Source: Flavobacteriaceae bacterium (lineage in GTDB: Bacteria > Bacteroidota > Bacteroidia > Flavobacteriales > Flavobacteriaceae). From it: a stretch of DNA of 34,034 bases. Below are positions 1 through 8,476 of this stretch, piece by piece (the first letter of the stretch is position 1; each line of letters begins with the position of its first letter). Made by a program: the position numbers and the translations under genes. The DNA is taken from assembly GCA_009926065.1 (NCBI GenBank), contig RFPP01000021.1, forward strand, positions 1-34,034. The letters run 5' to 3'. A model generated the notes under the pieces. It saw nothing but the letters and a program-made list of their open reading frames with translations. It was not told the origin of the DNA and did not search any database.

Positions 1-326
1 AAAATACAATTAAATTTACTTTAATAACTTATATTTTTAATATAAAAAATATGAAAAACCAATTAAACAAAAAAGATAGATAAAATCTAGAAAAAAATAT
101 CATTTTATTTAGAATTATTTATTTTAAAAATAAAAAATAATAATAAAATTATTAACTTAAAAATAATTTATTACTCTAAATTATGTGATTAAATCCCCAG
201 AATTATTTATTCCCGTATTTTAAATAAGTCATCTGAAATAGTAAAAAAATATGGCTAATAATTTAAAAAAAATCAATACTAAAAAAAGTTAAGTTTGTTA
301 CTAATTTCATTTAATTATTATAAAAT
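1..326. other. AT-rich gene-free leader region
   Basis: No supportable gene is present. The stretch is almost entirely A and T with many short A and T runs, and stop codons occur in all frames. A 13-nt word, AGAATTATTTATT, occurs twice (111-123 and 199-211), and an imperfect A/T inverted repeat lies near 114-145. In such biased sequence both may be chance. A TAnnTTTG-like box (TAAGTTTG, 290-297) lies near the right end without a clear upstream TTG. The region probably ends an upstream transcription unit outside the window and leads into the aldehyde dehydrogenase gene. Confidence 0.6.
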
Positions 327-329
327 ATG

Positions 330-337
330 TACTTTTG
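330..337 (+). promoter_or_regulatory. Candidate -7 box (TACTTTTG) for the aldehyde dehydrogenase
   Basis: TACTTTTG matches the Bacteroidota -7 consensus TAnnTTTG. Transcription would start near 343, placing the ATG at 372 about 29 nt downstream. It lies inside the N-terminal extension that would be coded from the ATG at 327, which argues for the later start. No convincing TTG is seen at the -33 position. A second possible box is TAAGTTTG at 290-297. Confidence 0.45.
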
Positions 338-371
338 TTGTAATTTAATAATAAATCACAAACCATATAGC

Positions 372-1925
372 ATGATAACAATTACAGATCCATTCGGAAT
401 GAAAGAAGCACTTGAACAATTGGGTATAAAAACAATTAATGAAGGAACTTCTACAGGAAAAAATAATTTTTCTAACGGCTCAACTTTAGATAGTTTTTCT
501 CCAGTAGACGGCAAATTGATAGGATCTGTAAAATGTACTTCTGAAGCAGATTATGAAAAGGTAATGCAAGCGGCAACTTCAGCATTTCAAACATTTAGAG
601 AAATGCCAGCGCCGCAAAGAGGTGAAATTGTTAGACAATTTGGTGAAAAACTAAGACAAAATAAAGAAGCTCTTGGAAAATTGGTTTCCTATGAAATGGG
701 AAAATCTCTTCAAGAAGGATACGGTGAAGTTCAAGAAATGATTGATATCTGTGACTTTGCAGTAGGGCTTTCCAGACAGTTACATGGACTAACGATGCAC
801 TCTGAAAGACCAGGACACAGGATGTACGAACAATACCACCCAATAGGAGTAGTAGGCATAATTTCTGCTTTTAATTTTCCCGTTGCCGTTTGGGCATGGA
901 ACACGGCATTAGCATGGATTTGCGGAGATGTTTGTGTTTGGAAACCCTCTGAAAAAACACCACTCTGTGGAATAGCTTGCCAAAATATTATTGCAGAAGT
1001 GATCAAAGAAAACAACCTTCCTGAAGGAATTTCCTGCTTAATTAACGGCGATTATAAAGTAGGTGAATTAATGACAAATGATCGAAGAATTCCTTTAATA
1101 TCAGCTACTGGATCAACTAGAATGGGTAAAATTGTAGCTCAAACTGTGGCAGGAAGATTAGGAAAATCATTATTAGAATTAGGAGGAAATAATGCCATAA
1201 TAGTAACCCCGGATGCCGATATAAAAATGACCGTAATAGGTGCTGTTTTTGGAGCTGTAGGTACTGCCGGACAACGTTGTACCTCAACACGAAGATTGAT
1301 TATTCACGAAAGTATTTACGATAAAGTGAAAGACGCAATGGTGTCGGCATACAACCAATTAAGAATTGGAAATCCACTAGATCAGAACAATCACGTCGGG
1401 CCGCTTATTGACACTATGGCGGTTGAAATGTACAACAATGCTTTAGTAAAAGTAATTGCCGAAGGTGGAAAAATCCTAGTGGAAGGCGGTGTACTTTCTG
1501 GTGAAGGTTATGAAAGTGGATGTTACGTAAAACCTGCAATTGCTGAGGCTAACAACTCATTTGAGATTGTACAACACGAAACTTTTGCCCCTGTTTTATA
1601 CCTATTAAAATATTCTGGCGACCTTCAGAACGCTATTGCTATTCAAAACGGAGTTGCGCAAGGATTATCCTCTGCAATTATGACCAACAACCTTCGTGAA
1701 GCCGAACTTTTCCTATCAGTTGCAGGTTCCGATTGTGGAATAGCTAACGTAAATATTGGTACTTCAGGTGCTGAAATTGGAGGTGCTTTTGGTGGTGAAA
1801 AAGAAACAGGAGGTGGCCGTGAATCCGGTTCTGATGCTTGGAAAGTTTACATGAGAAGACAAACAAATACAATAAATTATACCACAAGTTTACCATTAGC
1901 ACAAGGAATAAAATTTGATTTATAA
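372..1925 (+). CDS. ALDH7-type aldehyde dehydrogenase (aminoadipate-semialdehyde / piperideine-6-carboxylate dehydrogenase-like)
   Basis: NAD(P)-dependent oxidation of an aldehyde to its acid. ALDH7 members act on alpha-aminoadipic semialdehyde in lysine breakdown, and that substrate is inferred here. From the 372 start the protein has 517 residues, the usual family length. The general base Glu269 lies in LLELGGNNA and the nucleophile Cys303 in GQRCTSTRR, a normal 34-residue spacing. The ISAFNFPVAVW segment and the C-terminal GAFGGEKETGGGRESGSD block are typical of this family. An in-frame ATG at 327 would add 15 residues, but a promoter-like box overlaps that extension and family N-termini start close to FGMKEALEQLGI. 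A small lipoprotein gene follows after 11 nt, so the two may be cotranscribed. The family is certain; the substrate is not. Confidence 0.93.
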   Translation: MITITDPFGMKEALEQLGIKTINEGTSTGKNNFSNGSTLDSFSPVDGKLIGSVKCTSEADYEKVMQAATSAFQTFREMPAPQRGEIVRQFGEKLRQNKEALGKLVSYEMGKSLQEGYGEVQEMIDICDFAVGLSRQLHGLTMHSERPGHRMYEQYHPIGVVGIISAFNFPVAVWAWNTALAWICGDVCVWKPSEKTPLCGIACQNIIAEVIKENNLPEGISCLINGDYKVGELMTNDRRIPLISATGSTRMGKIVAQTVAGRLGKSLLELGGNNAIIVTPDADIKMTVIGAVFGAVGTAGQRCTSTRRLIIHESIYDKVKDAMVSAYNQLRIGNPLDQNNHVGPLIDTMAVEMYNNALVKVIAEGGKILVEGGVLSGEGYESGCYVKPAIAEANNSFEIVQHETFAPVLYLLKYSGDLQNAIAIQNGVAQGLSSAIMTNNLREAELFLSVAGSDCGIANVNIGTSGAEIGGAFGGEKETGGGRESGSDAWKVYMRRQTNTINYTTSLPLAQGIKFDL

Positions 1926-1936
1926 AAAACTCCAAA

Positions 1937-2311
1937 ATGAAAAAAGTAATAATTTACTTAATTTTTATTTTATTAATATCATGTCAGAATAATGATTCTG
2001 ATGATATTTTTTGTACCACTGAAGTAAAAGCAGGACTAAATGTAAGCGTGCATCTAGCAGAATCAAGTTCTAGTATTCCAATATCTGATGGGGTAACAGT
2101 AGTTGCGACTGACGGGAATTATTCCGAAACTTTGCAGTTCTTTGATCCACAAAATCCAATATTTTATGGTGCGTATGAAAGAGCTGGAACTTACACGATT
2201 AGGGTTACTAAAGCTGGTAGACAGACCTATGTTTCCCAACCAATAGTAGTAACAGAAGATATTTGTCATGTAATTGCACAATCCGTTAGGGTAATATTAT
2301 TGCCAAATTAA
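1937..2311 (+). CDS. Small lipoprotein, carboxypeptidase-regulatory-like or Ig-like fold
   Basis: A 124-residue protein with an N-terminal hydrophobic signal and a lipobox (LLISC, Cys16), so it is predicted to be lipid-anchored in the envelope. The acidic stretch right after the Cys (QNNDSDD) resembles the lipoprotein export signal that directs Bacteroidota lipoproteins to the cell surface; that destination is an inference. The remainder is beta-rich. Segments such as DGVTVVATDGNYSETLQFF and AGTYTIRVTKAGRQTY recall carboxypeptidase-regulatory-like (transthyretin-type) domains. It starts 11 nt after the aldehyde dehydrogenase stop and ends 3 nt from the convergent phosphatase gene, with no hairpin terminator between them. 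No enzymatic function can be assigned. Confidence 0.8.
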   Translation: MKKVIIYLIFILLISCQNNDSDDIFCTTEVKAGLNVSVHLAESSSSIPISDGVTVVATDGNYSETLQFFDPQNPIFYGAYERAGTYTIRVTKAGRQTYVSQPIVVTEDICHVIAQSVRVILLPN

Positions 2312-2314
2312 ATA

Positions 2315-3043
2315 TTAATTTCTTCCTTTTTCATCTGGATATAATAAAGGTAAAGGGTCGCTTTGCCAATATTCTTTTGTGTCAACATCAAAAATGCTTA
2401 ACGGCCCTGAAAATGCTGCTCCGGTATCAATATTCCAAACATTGGCGCATTTCACTGGAATTGTTTTATTGATTTTTGTAACTGGGGTGTGCCCAATGTA
2501 AATTTCATTATATAGTTTTAGCCTTTTTGGATACAACAAATCCTCTTTTCCTATCGATTTATCCAAAGAAACTGCCATTTCCCAAAGCGTTCTTTCCCAA
2601 TAAAACATTTTAGGAAAATATTCGTAAGTAACGCCATTCAAATTAGTAAAGCCAGCGTGAACAAATAATCGGTTGCTGGAATCCAAGTAATAATTTTGTA
2701 AATTCTTTAAAAAATCGATGTGTTTCTGCTTAGTAACATCGTCAACATTGGCGTAAGCCAAAACCGTAGCTTCTCCTCCATGTTCTTTCCACATTGGGTT
2801 ATTTCGATTAGATTGTAGCCAATCTAATAATAATTCATCGTGATTTCCTCTAATAAAAATACATTCTTGCTTTTGGCTTAAGCCAATTAAATAATCGATA
2901 ACTTGAGGTGATTCACTCCAACCATCTACATAATCGCCTAAAAAAATCAAAATGTCGTTTTGGGTAACATTAGCCTTTTCTATTACTTGATTTAGGGCTC
3001 TTAAACCTCCGTGAACGTCTCCAATTACAAGGGTTCTTTTCAT
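2315..3043 (-). CDS. PPP-like metallophosphoesterase (serine/threonine phosphatase or ApaH-like)
   Basis: A two-metal phosphoesterase of 242 residues, likely cytoplasmic. The family's ordered motifs are all present: GDVHG (Asp9, His11), GDYVDGW (Asp37), GNHDE (Asn67, His68), then VHAGF and IGHTPV supplying the later His ligands. Relatives act as protein Ser/Thr phosphatases, as symmetrical diadenosine tetraphosphatases or on other phosphoesters, and the sequence does not decide between them. It starts one base after the upstream dehydrogenase stop, which indicates cotranscription and probably translational coupling. It is the last gene of a three-gene minus-strand unit and converges on the lipoprotein gene with a 3-nt gap. 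Confidence 0.9.
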   Translation of the reverse strand: MKRTLVIGDVHGGLRALNQVIEKANVTQNDILIFLGDYVDGWSESPQVIDYLIGLSQKQECIFIRGNHDELLLDWLQSNRNNPMWKEHGGEATVLAYANVDDVTKQKHIDFLKNLQNYYLDSSNRLFVHAGFTNLNGVTYEYFPKMFYWERTLWEMAVSLDKSIGKEDLLYPKRLKLYNEIYIGHTPVTKINKTIPVKCANVWNIDTGAAFSGPLSIFDVDTKEYWQSDPLPLLYPDEKGRN

Positions 3044-3044
3044 A

Positions 3045-3797
3045 TTATAAGTTACGCTTTACTATAGTGGACATCGCTTGAGCGGTTGGCATCACAATCA
3101 AATCGGCAATATTTACATGATGTGGTCTTGAAACTACAAAATGAATAATATCGGCAATATCTTCAGCTTGTAAAGGTGAAAATCCCCTATAAACATTAGC
3201 TGCTTTCTCGGTATCGCCTTTGAAACGAACCGTACTAAATTCGGTGTCAACCATCCCAGGATGAATAGCACCTACTTTAATCCCAAAAGCATTTAAATCG
3301 ATTCTCATGGCTTGATTTAACGAATCTACAGCGTGTTTGGTAGCACAATAAACATTTCCATTTGGATAAACTTCTTTTGCCGCAGTTGACCCAATATTTA
3401 TGATATGACCAGATTCACGTTCAACCATATTAGGAATTATTGCTTTGGAAACATATAAAAGTCCTTTCAAATTAATATCGATCATTGCATCCCAATCGTC
3501 TAAATCGCCAGTTTGAATTGGATCTAAACCATGTGCGTTTCCTGCATTATTGATTAATATATCAATTTTTGAAAAGGATTCTGGTAGTGACGCAATGCAA
3601 TCAAATACCGCTTTTTTATCACGAATATCAAACAATAAAGAATGTACTTCAGTTAATTCCGAAAGTTCTTTTTGAAGTTCAGAAATTCGATCTTCACGGC
3701 GTCCACAAAGAACAATCTTATAATTATTTTTAGCCAAAACTCTTGCGGTTGCTCTTCCAATTCCGCTTGTAGCGCCTGTAATTAATGCTGTTTTCAA
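3045..3797 (-). CDS. NADP-dependent short-chain dehydrogenase (YdfG-like 3-hydroxy acid dehydrogenase)
   Basis: A classical short-chain dehydrogenase/reductase of 250 residues. The Rossmann nucleotide-binding motif TGATSGIG lies at residues 7-14. Arg33-Arg34 after the second strand (CGRRED) favour NADP over NAD. NNAG (83-86) and the catalytic Ser137, Tyr150 and Lys154 (YCATK) follow, with Asn109 completing the tetrad. The overall pattern is that of YdfG-type enzymes, which oxidise serine, allo-threonine and 3-hydroxy acids; that substrate range is inferred. It lies between an aldo/keto reductase (18 nt upstream) and the phosphatase (1 nt downstream), forming a compact minus-strand operon. Confidence 0.92.
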   Translation of the reverse strand: MKTALITGATSGIGRATARVLAKNNYKIVLCGRREDRISELQKELSELTEVHSLLFDIRDKKAVFDCIASLPESFSKIDILINNAGNAHGLDPIQTGDLDDWDAMIDINLKGLLYVSKAIIPNMVERESGHIINIGSTAAKEVYPNGNVYCATKHAVDSLNQAMRIDLNAFGIKVGAIHPGMVDTEFSTVRFKGDTEKAANVYRGFSPLQAEDIADIIHFVVSRPHHVNIADLIVMPTAQAMSTIVKRNL

Positions 3798-3815
3798 TTT
3801 TATTATTATTTAATA

Positions 3816-4688
3816 TTAAGGGACTTTTTTACCCGTACTTTCTGTCCAAATGGCAAACCAATCTTCTTTTTCTAACTCTAATTGGGTTGCTTTCATTAAT
3901 TGTTGAATTCTTGCCACATTTACGGTTCCTGCAACAGGAATTACCTTTGAAGGATGCTGTAAAATCCATGCTAGCAATAAGGTATCAGCGCCAAAATGAT
4001 ATTTTGAAACTAACGAAACTAACAATTTTTTCAGTCTTCTGGTTTGCTCATTATCTTCTCGAAAAACCGTTCCAAGAGGGTTCCATGACATCGGTTGGAT
4101 ATTATTTATTTGCATATAATCTAAACTTCCGTCCAACATTGGCTCAAAATTAGTTGCCGAAAACTGAATTTGGTTGTAACTAATTTCTGTTTTCTGACGA
4201 ATTAATTCTGTTTGCGAAGCTGTAAAATTGGAAACCCCAAAATCGATTATTTTACCTTCCGATTTTAATTTAGTTACTGCTTCCGCAATTTCATCAGCCT
4301 GCATTAGCGGACTAGGCCTATGCAATAAAAGTACGTCTAAATAATCTGTTTGAAGATTTTTTAACGAATTTTCAACCGACCAAATGATGTAATCTTTCGA
4401 GTAATCATAATGTTTAACGGTGTTATTTCTATTTTCTGAAACATATTGAATGCCACATTTTGAAATAAATTGAAGTGATTCTCTATCTATTTTGCTTAAA
4501 GCAAAAGCCTTTCCAAAAGACGCTTCAGTAGTATAAGAACCATAAATATCGGCATGATCAAAAGTGGTGATTTTATTTTCAATAAATACATTCAAAGTGC
4601 TTTCCATTTCGGAAATACTAAGATTTTTATCCCAAATACCCCAATTCATTGTTCCTGCAATAATTGGGGATAACTTATTTTTTTTCAA
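3816..4688 (-). CDS. Aldo/keto reductase (YdhF-like)
   Basis: A 290-residue NAD(P)H-dependent aldo/keto reductase, cytoplasmic with no signal peptide. The catalytic tetrad is readable as Asp44 and Tyr49 (FDHADIYG), Lys77 (SKCG) and His123 (LLLHRPSP). The LKSEGKIIDFGVSNF and SYNQIQFS blocks and the C-terminal cofactor segment IPVAGTVNVARIQQL fit the YdhF/AKR11-type branch. It is the first gene of the minus-strand unit with the short-chain dehydrogenase and phosphatase. No TAnnTTTG box is evident just upstream, so its promoter is not identified. The physiological substrate is unknown. Confidence 0.9.
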   Translation of the reverse strand: MKKNKLSPIIAGTMNWGIWDKNLSISEMESTLNVFIENKITTFDHADIYGSYTTEASFGKAFALSKIDRESLQFISKCGIQYVSENRNNTVKHYDYSKDYIIWSVENSLKNLQTDYLDVLLLHRPSPLMQADEIAEAVTKLKSEGKIIDFGVSNFTASQTELIRQKTEISYNQIQFSATNFEPMLDGSLDYMQINNIQPMSWNPLGTVFREDNEQTRRLKKLLVSLVSKYHFGADTLLLAWILQHPSKVIPVAGTVNVARIQQLMKATQLELEKEDWFAIWTESTGKKVP

Positions 4689-4898
4689 GGTATTATAAAT
4701 TAATTGTTAAATTGAAAGGCTTAGTTTAGGAATTTAATATAAAGTTCTTAAAATTATAAAAAGAAAATCACAATTCAACCTTAAAAGCATTTGTTTTATA
4801 GAAGTTTTAACCATTTTTTAACATCGTACTTATAAAAAAAAATTCAATTTGCACTCTCAAATTTAAATGTTAAAATTTTAAGTAATAAAATTAGTAAA
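4689..4898. other. Divergent spacer between the aldo/keto reductase and the Bat operon
   Basis: This is 210 nt without a gene, holding the promoters of two divergent units. The only resemblance to a -7 box toward the Bat operon is TCAATTTG at 4844-4851, which has C in place of the second-position A and no clear TTG upstream, so it is weak. No TAnnTTTG is seen on the minus strand for the aldo/keto reductase. No terminator or repeat was found. Confidence 0.4.
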
Positions 4899-5903
4899 AT
4901 GGAAGAAAATACTTCGACTTTAGACATCAGGGCTATAAATGAAAAAATTGAAAAAGAAAGTGCTTTTATAGACCTTCTTTCTATGGAAATGAACAAAGTT
5001 ATTGTGGGTCAAAAACAAATGATTGAGCGTTTATTAATTGGACTTCTTGGACAAGGGCATATTTTGTTAGAAGGAGTTCCGGGATTAGCAAAAACATTAG
5101 CAATTAATACTCTTTCTCAAGCAGTTCAAGGTTCTTTCAGCAGAATTCAATTTACTCCCGATTTATTACCTGCAGATGTTGTGGGAACGATGATATATAA
5201 TATCAAACAAAACGAATTTTCTATAAAAAAAGGACCAATATTTGCCAATTTCGTATTGGCAGATGAGATCAATAGAGCTCCTGCAAAAGTGCAATCGGCT
5301 TTACTAGAAGCGATGCAAGAAAAGCAAGTTACTATTGGTGACACTTCATTTAAATTAGAAAAACCATTTTTAGTATTGGCTACCCAAAACCCAATTGAGC
5401 AAGAAGGAACGTACCCACTTCCAGAAGCACAAGTTGACCGTTTTATGTTAAAAACCGTTATCGATTATCCTAAAATGGAAGACGAGAGATTAGTAATTCG
5501 TCAAAATTTAAGAGGAGCTCACGAAAAGGTAAACGCAGTAGTTACTGTAGATCAAATTTTACGTGCTCAAGAAACAGTTCGTGAAGTTTACATGGATGAA
5601 AAAATCGAAAAATATATCTTAGATATCATTTTTGCTACTCGATTCCCTGAGCAATATAAATTGGCCGAATTAAAACCTTTAATCAGTTTTGGGTCTTCAC
5701 CTCGTGGAAGTATCAATTTAGCAAATGCAGCTAAATGTTACGCTTTTATTAAACGTAGAGGATATGTAATTCCTGAAGATGTTCGTGCCGTAGTTCATGA
5801 TGTATTGCGCCATAGAATTGGTATTACCTACGAAGCAGAAGCAGAAAATATTACCTCAGTTGATATTATCAACAAAATCGTAAACGAGATTGAAGTACCT
5901 TAA
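4899..5903 (+). CDS. MoxR-family AAA+ ATPase (first gene of the Bat operon)
   Basis: A 334-residue cytoplasmic AAA+ ATPase of the MoxR class, thought to act as a chaperone that remodels or loads metal-binding or envelope complexes with VWA-protein partners. Walker A is GVPGLAKT (59-66), Walker B runs to Asp122-Glu123 in FVLADE, and sensor 1 is Asn164 in ATQNP. The conserved LPEAQVDRFML and the C-terminal lid region (residues about 230-330, with SPRGSINLANAAK) are intact. It heads eight consecutive same-strand genes: MoxR, DUF58, a 539-aa protein and BatA to BatE. A spacer with an imperfect inverted repeat separates it from the DUF58 gene. Confidence in the family is very high; its client is unknown. 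Confidence 0.96.
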   Translation: MEENTSTLDIRAINEKIEKESAFIDLLSMEMNKVIVGQKQMIERLLIGLLGQGHILLEGVPGLAKTLAINTLSQAVQGSFSRIQFTPDLLPADVVGTMIYNIKQNEFSIKKGPIFANFVLADEINRAPAKVQSALLEAMQEKQVTIGDTSFKLEKPFLVLATQNPIEQEGTYPLPEAQVDRFMLKTVIDYPKMEDERLVIRQNLRGAHEKVNAVVTVDQILRAQETVREVYMDEKIEKYILDIIFATRFPEQYKLAELKPLISFGSSPRGSINLANAAKCYAFIKRRGYVIPEDVRAVVHDVLRHRIGITYEAEAENITSVDIINKIVNEIEVP

Positions 5904-5904
5904 A

Positions 5905-5975
5905 TCAGCTTTTAGCTATAAGCAGTAAGCATTTAGAACAATTCTGAAAGCTGAAAGCTAATGGCTATTTGCTGA
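5905..5975. repeat. Imperfect inverted repeat in the moxR-DUF58 spacer
   Basis: The left arm, TCAGCTTTTAGCTATAAGC (5905-5923), matches the reverse complement of the right arm, GCTAATGGCTATTTGCTGA (5957-5975), at 14 of 19 positions. The words AGCT, AGC and CTGAAAG recur within the loop. A transcript could fold here between the first two genes of the operon. It may be a processing or attenuation site, or simply a remnant of a dispersed repeat. Confidence 0.5.
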
Positions 5976-5987
5976 AAGTTAAATGAA

Positions 5988-6851
5988 ATGGATACCAAAG
6001 AACTATTAAAAAAAGTACGTAAAATAGAAATTAAAACCCGAAGATTGAGCGATCACATCTTTTCGGGCGAATACCACACGTCTTTTAAGGGGCGCGGAAT
6101 GACTTTTTCTGAGGTTCGTCAGTACCAATATGGCGATGATATTCGTGCTATAGATTGGAATGTAACCGCAAGATATAACGAAGCCCACGTTAAAGTTTTT
6201 GAAGAAGAACGCGAATTAACCATGATGCTAATGGTGGATATTTCTGGTTCTGAGAGTTTTGGGTCTAAAAACCAATTCAAGAAAGAGGTAATTACAGAAA
6301 TTGCTGCCACAATGGCTTTTTCGGCAACTCAAAATAATGATAAAATCGGTTTAATTTTATTTTCTGATCAAATTGAGTTGTATATCCCGCCCAAAAAAGG
6401 AAAATCACACGTATTGAGAATAATTCGTGAACTAATTGAATTTGAGCCAAAAAGTTATAAAACAGACGTTTCACAAGCACTAAAATTTTTATCTGGAACT
6501 CAAAAAAAGAAAGCGATTGTGTTTTTAATTTCTGATTTTATATCGGATGAATACGAGCATACTTTGAAAATTGCTTCAAAAAAACATGACATAACAGGTA
6601 TCCGAGTTTTTGATATTCGAGACGAAAAACTACCAAATCTTGGGATGGTTCCAATGTTGGATGCTGAAACCGGTGAAACCCAATTGGTTAATACCGGCTC
6701 AAAAGCCATCCGAATGGAATACGAAAAAGAATACCAAAGCAAAGTCGATTATTTTATCGAAACATTTAGAAAATCTGGTTCAGGGGTTGTAAATACTAGG
6801 GTTGATGAAAGTTATGTAACCAAATTATTAAGTTATTTTAAGTCGCGATAA
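5988..6851 (+). CDS. DUF58-family protein with VWA-like domain
   Basis: A 287-residue protein with no signal peptide or membrane segment, so probably cytoplasmic or membrane-associated. The N-terminal half holds the DUF58 signature YGDDIRAIDWNVTAR (residues 48-62) followed by EEERELTMMLMVDISGS. The DISGS at 84-88 is a metal-ion-dependent adhesion site (MIDAS) core of a von Willebrand A fold, and the VWA domain runs on to the C-terminus. DUF58 proteins are regularly encoded right after MoxR ATPases and are taken to be their partner, which the order here repeats. A second ATG five bases upstream (5983) is out of frame. Its stop is 5 nt before the next gene. Confidence 0.94.
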   Translation: MDTKELLKKVRKIEIKTRRLSDHIFSGEYHTSFKGRGMTFSEVRQYQYGDDIRAIDWNVTARYNEAHVKVFEEERELTMMLMVDISGSESFGSKNQFKKEVITEIAATMAFSATQNNDKIGLILFSDQIELYIPPKKGKSHVLRIIRELIEFEPKSYKTDVSQALKFLSGTQKKKAIVFLISDFISDEYEHTLKIASKKHDITGIRVFDIRDEKLPNLGMVPMLDAETGETQLVNTGSKAIRMEYEKEYQSKVDYFIETFRKSGSGVVNTRVDESYVTKLLSYFKSR

Positions 6852-6856
6852 TCATA

Positions 6857-8476
6857 ATGAAAATCAAATATTATATATTTTCCCTATTTATTTCAATGTC
6901 TCTATTTGCGCAAAAGCAAGTGGAAACAAAAATTGACGTAAAGAAAAATAAGATTGGTGCTCAATTCAACTTGACTTTTAAGACCAATGTTGATACGGCA
7001 GCAAAAGTGGTGTTTCCAACCCTAAAAAACTTTGGGAAAATGGAAGTAATCCGTTCTTATGTAATTGATACTATCAAACATGGCGCGAGATACGACCTTA
7101 TAAAAAAATATGGGGTCACCCAATTTGACTCAGGAAAATATGTGATTCCTAGTTTAAAAGTATTAATCAATAATAAAGTTTTTGCTACAGATTCTATTTT
7201 AGTTGAAGTTTCTGATGTTAAAGTAGATACTCTGAAACAAAAATTATTTGATATCAAACCAATTGCTGAATCGGAATATCAATTGAGTAATTTTTGGAGA
7301 TATTTATTAATTATTCTATTGATTTTCGGGATAGTAGCTTTATCTTATTGGGTAATAAAAAAATACAAAAAGAAGCAAGTTGAAGAAGTTGAAGAAATAA
7401 AAAGTCCAATAGAACGAGCTACCATTTTACTAAAAAACCTTGAGAAAAAGGAGCTTTGGCAAAAGGGTGCTGTAAAAGAATATTACAGTGAATTGACCGA
7501 TATTGCTAGAAATTATATAGAAGAAGCTATCGAAATTCCTGCTATGGAAAGCACTACTTCGGAGTTGATTTTAGCTTTGAGAGCCGCTTCTATTAAAAAG
7601 AAAATGAAGGTTTCGGTTGAAACTCTTGAAAATCTTGAGCGCGTTTTAAAACAAGCAGATTTAGTGAAATTTGCTAAATCAAGACCTCTAGATTTTGAAA
7701 TTGCCGAAGACAAAAACAAGATTGAAAAAGTAATTCTAACATTGGATAAATCCATTCCAATCGAAGTTGAACAGGAAGAAGACACTTCAGAATGGGACGA
7801 AATGCGCCGTATAGAAAAGCTTAAAAAAGAAAAAAGAACTCGAATTATAAATGCGGTTGGATTCCTGTTAGGAACTTTATTAGTCTTATTTATTTTATTG
7901 GTTTCAACCAAAGGATTTGATTATGTTAAAGACCAACTTATTGGAAGTGAAACCAAAGATTTAGTCAACGGTCAGTGGGTTTCTAGTGAATATGGCAATC
8001 CAAAAGTATACCTAGAAACTCCAAAAGTACTTACGCGAAAAGACACATCCAACCTATTTCCAGCAGAAGTCAAGAAACTACTGAAAGAAGCAAGTGTGTT
8101 TACCTACGGTAGTTTGCAAAGTAACTTCTACATCGCATTAGCAACAGCGACGCCAAAACAAGAATTAGATTACGACCTGCAGAAAGGTTTAGAAGAAGTA
8201 ATAGATAAGTTTGGTGGACAAAATGTTTTACTAAAACAAGAGGAATTCCAAACCAAAATGGGAGTTGTAGGATTGAAAGGTTATGGAACCATGGCGTTAC
8301 TCGACCCTGTCAATAAAAGCAGTATTAAGTTGTATTTTGAAATACTCTTATTTAAAGAAAATGGCGGTTACCAACAGGTGATTTTATTTCATGAAGAAGG
8401 TGATAAATACGCTGAACAAATTTCAGAAAAAGTGATGAATTCAGTTGAATTTAAAATAGGCGAAAACAATGAATAA
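6857..8476 (+). CDS. Bat-operon membrane protein with two TM segments and an extra C-terminal domain
   Basis: A 539-residue envelope protein whose function is not known. A signal peptide (residues 1-18, ending in FAQ) precedes a periplasmic beta-rich domain resembling the N-terminal part of BatD-like proteins. TM1 lies at about 148-165, followed by basic residues, then a helical cytoplasmic domain (about 185-330) like the C-terminal part of DUF4381/BatD-type proteins. TM2 lies at about 335-355. A further C-terminal domain of about 180 residues, again outside the inner membrane, ends in VILFHEEGDKYAEQISEKVMNSVEF, which reminds me of PsbP/Mog1-like folds (inference only). It overlaps the start of batA by 8 nt (ATGAATAA), which points to translational coupling. 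Confidence 0.85.
   Translation: MKIKYYIFSLFISMSLFAQKQVETKIDVKKNKIGAQFNLTFKTNVDTAAKVVFPTLKNFGKMEVIRSYVIDTIKHGARYDLIKKYGVTQFDSGKYVIPSLKVLINNKVFATDSILVEVSDVKVDTLKQKLFDIKPIAESEYQLSNFWRYLLIILLIFGIVALSYWVIKKYKKKQVEEVEEIKSPIERATILLKNLEKKELWQKGAVKEYYSELTDIARNYIEEAIEIPAMESTTSELILALRAASIKKKMKVSVETLENLERVLKQADLVKFAKSRPLDFEIAEDKNKIEKVILTLDKSIPIEVEQEEDTSEWDEMRRIEKLKKEKRTRIINAVGFLLGTLLVLFILLVSTKGFDYVKDQLIGSETKDLVNGQWVSSEYGNPKVYLETPKVLTRKDTSNLFPAEVKKLLKEASVFTYGSLQSNFYIALATATPKQELDYDLQKGLEEVIDKFGGQNVLLKQEEFQTKMGVVGLKGYGTMALLDPVNKSSIKLYFEILLFKENGGYQQVILFHEEGDKYAEQISEKVMNSVEFKIGENNE

Noticed and set aside
111..211. A 13-nt direct repeat in the left spacer as an attachment site
   Set aside because: It consists almost only of A and T in AT-rich DNA, so chance is the likelier cause, and no mobile gene is near.
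1..326. A possible replication origin or AT-rich horizontally acquired patch
   Set aside because: No DnaA boxes, direct-repeat ends, integrase or tRNA are visible. Strong AT bias alone does not support either.
3785..4153. A 122-residue plus-strand frame inside the aldo/keto reductase
   Set aside because: It lies antisense to a gene with intact catalytic motifs and shows no family features; it is a shadow of the coding strand.
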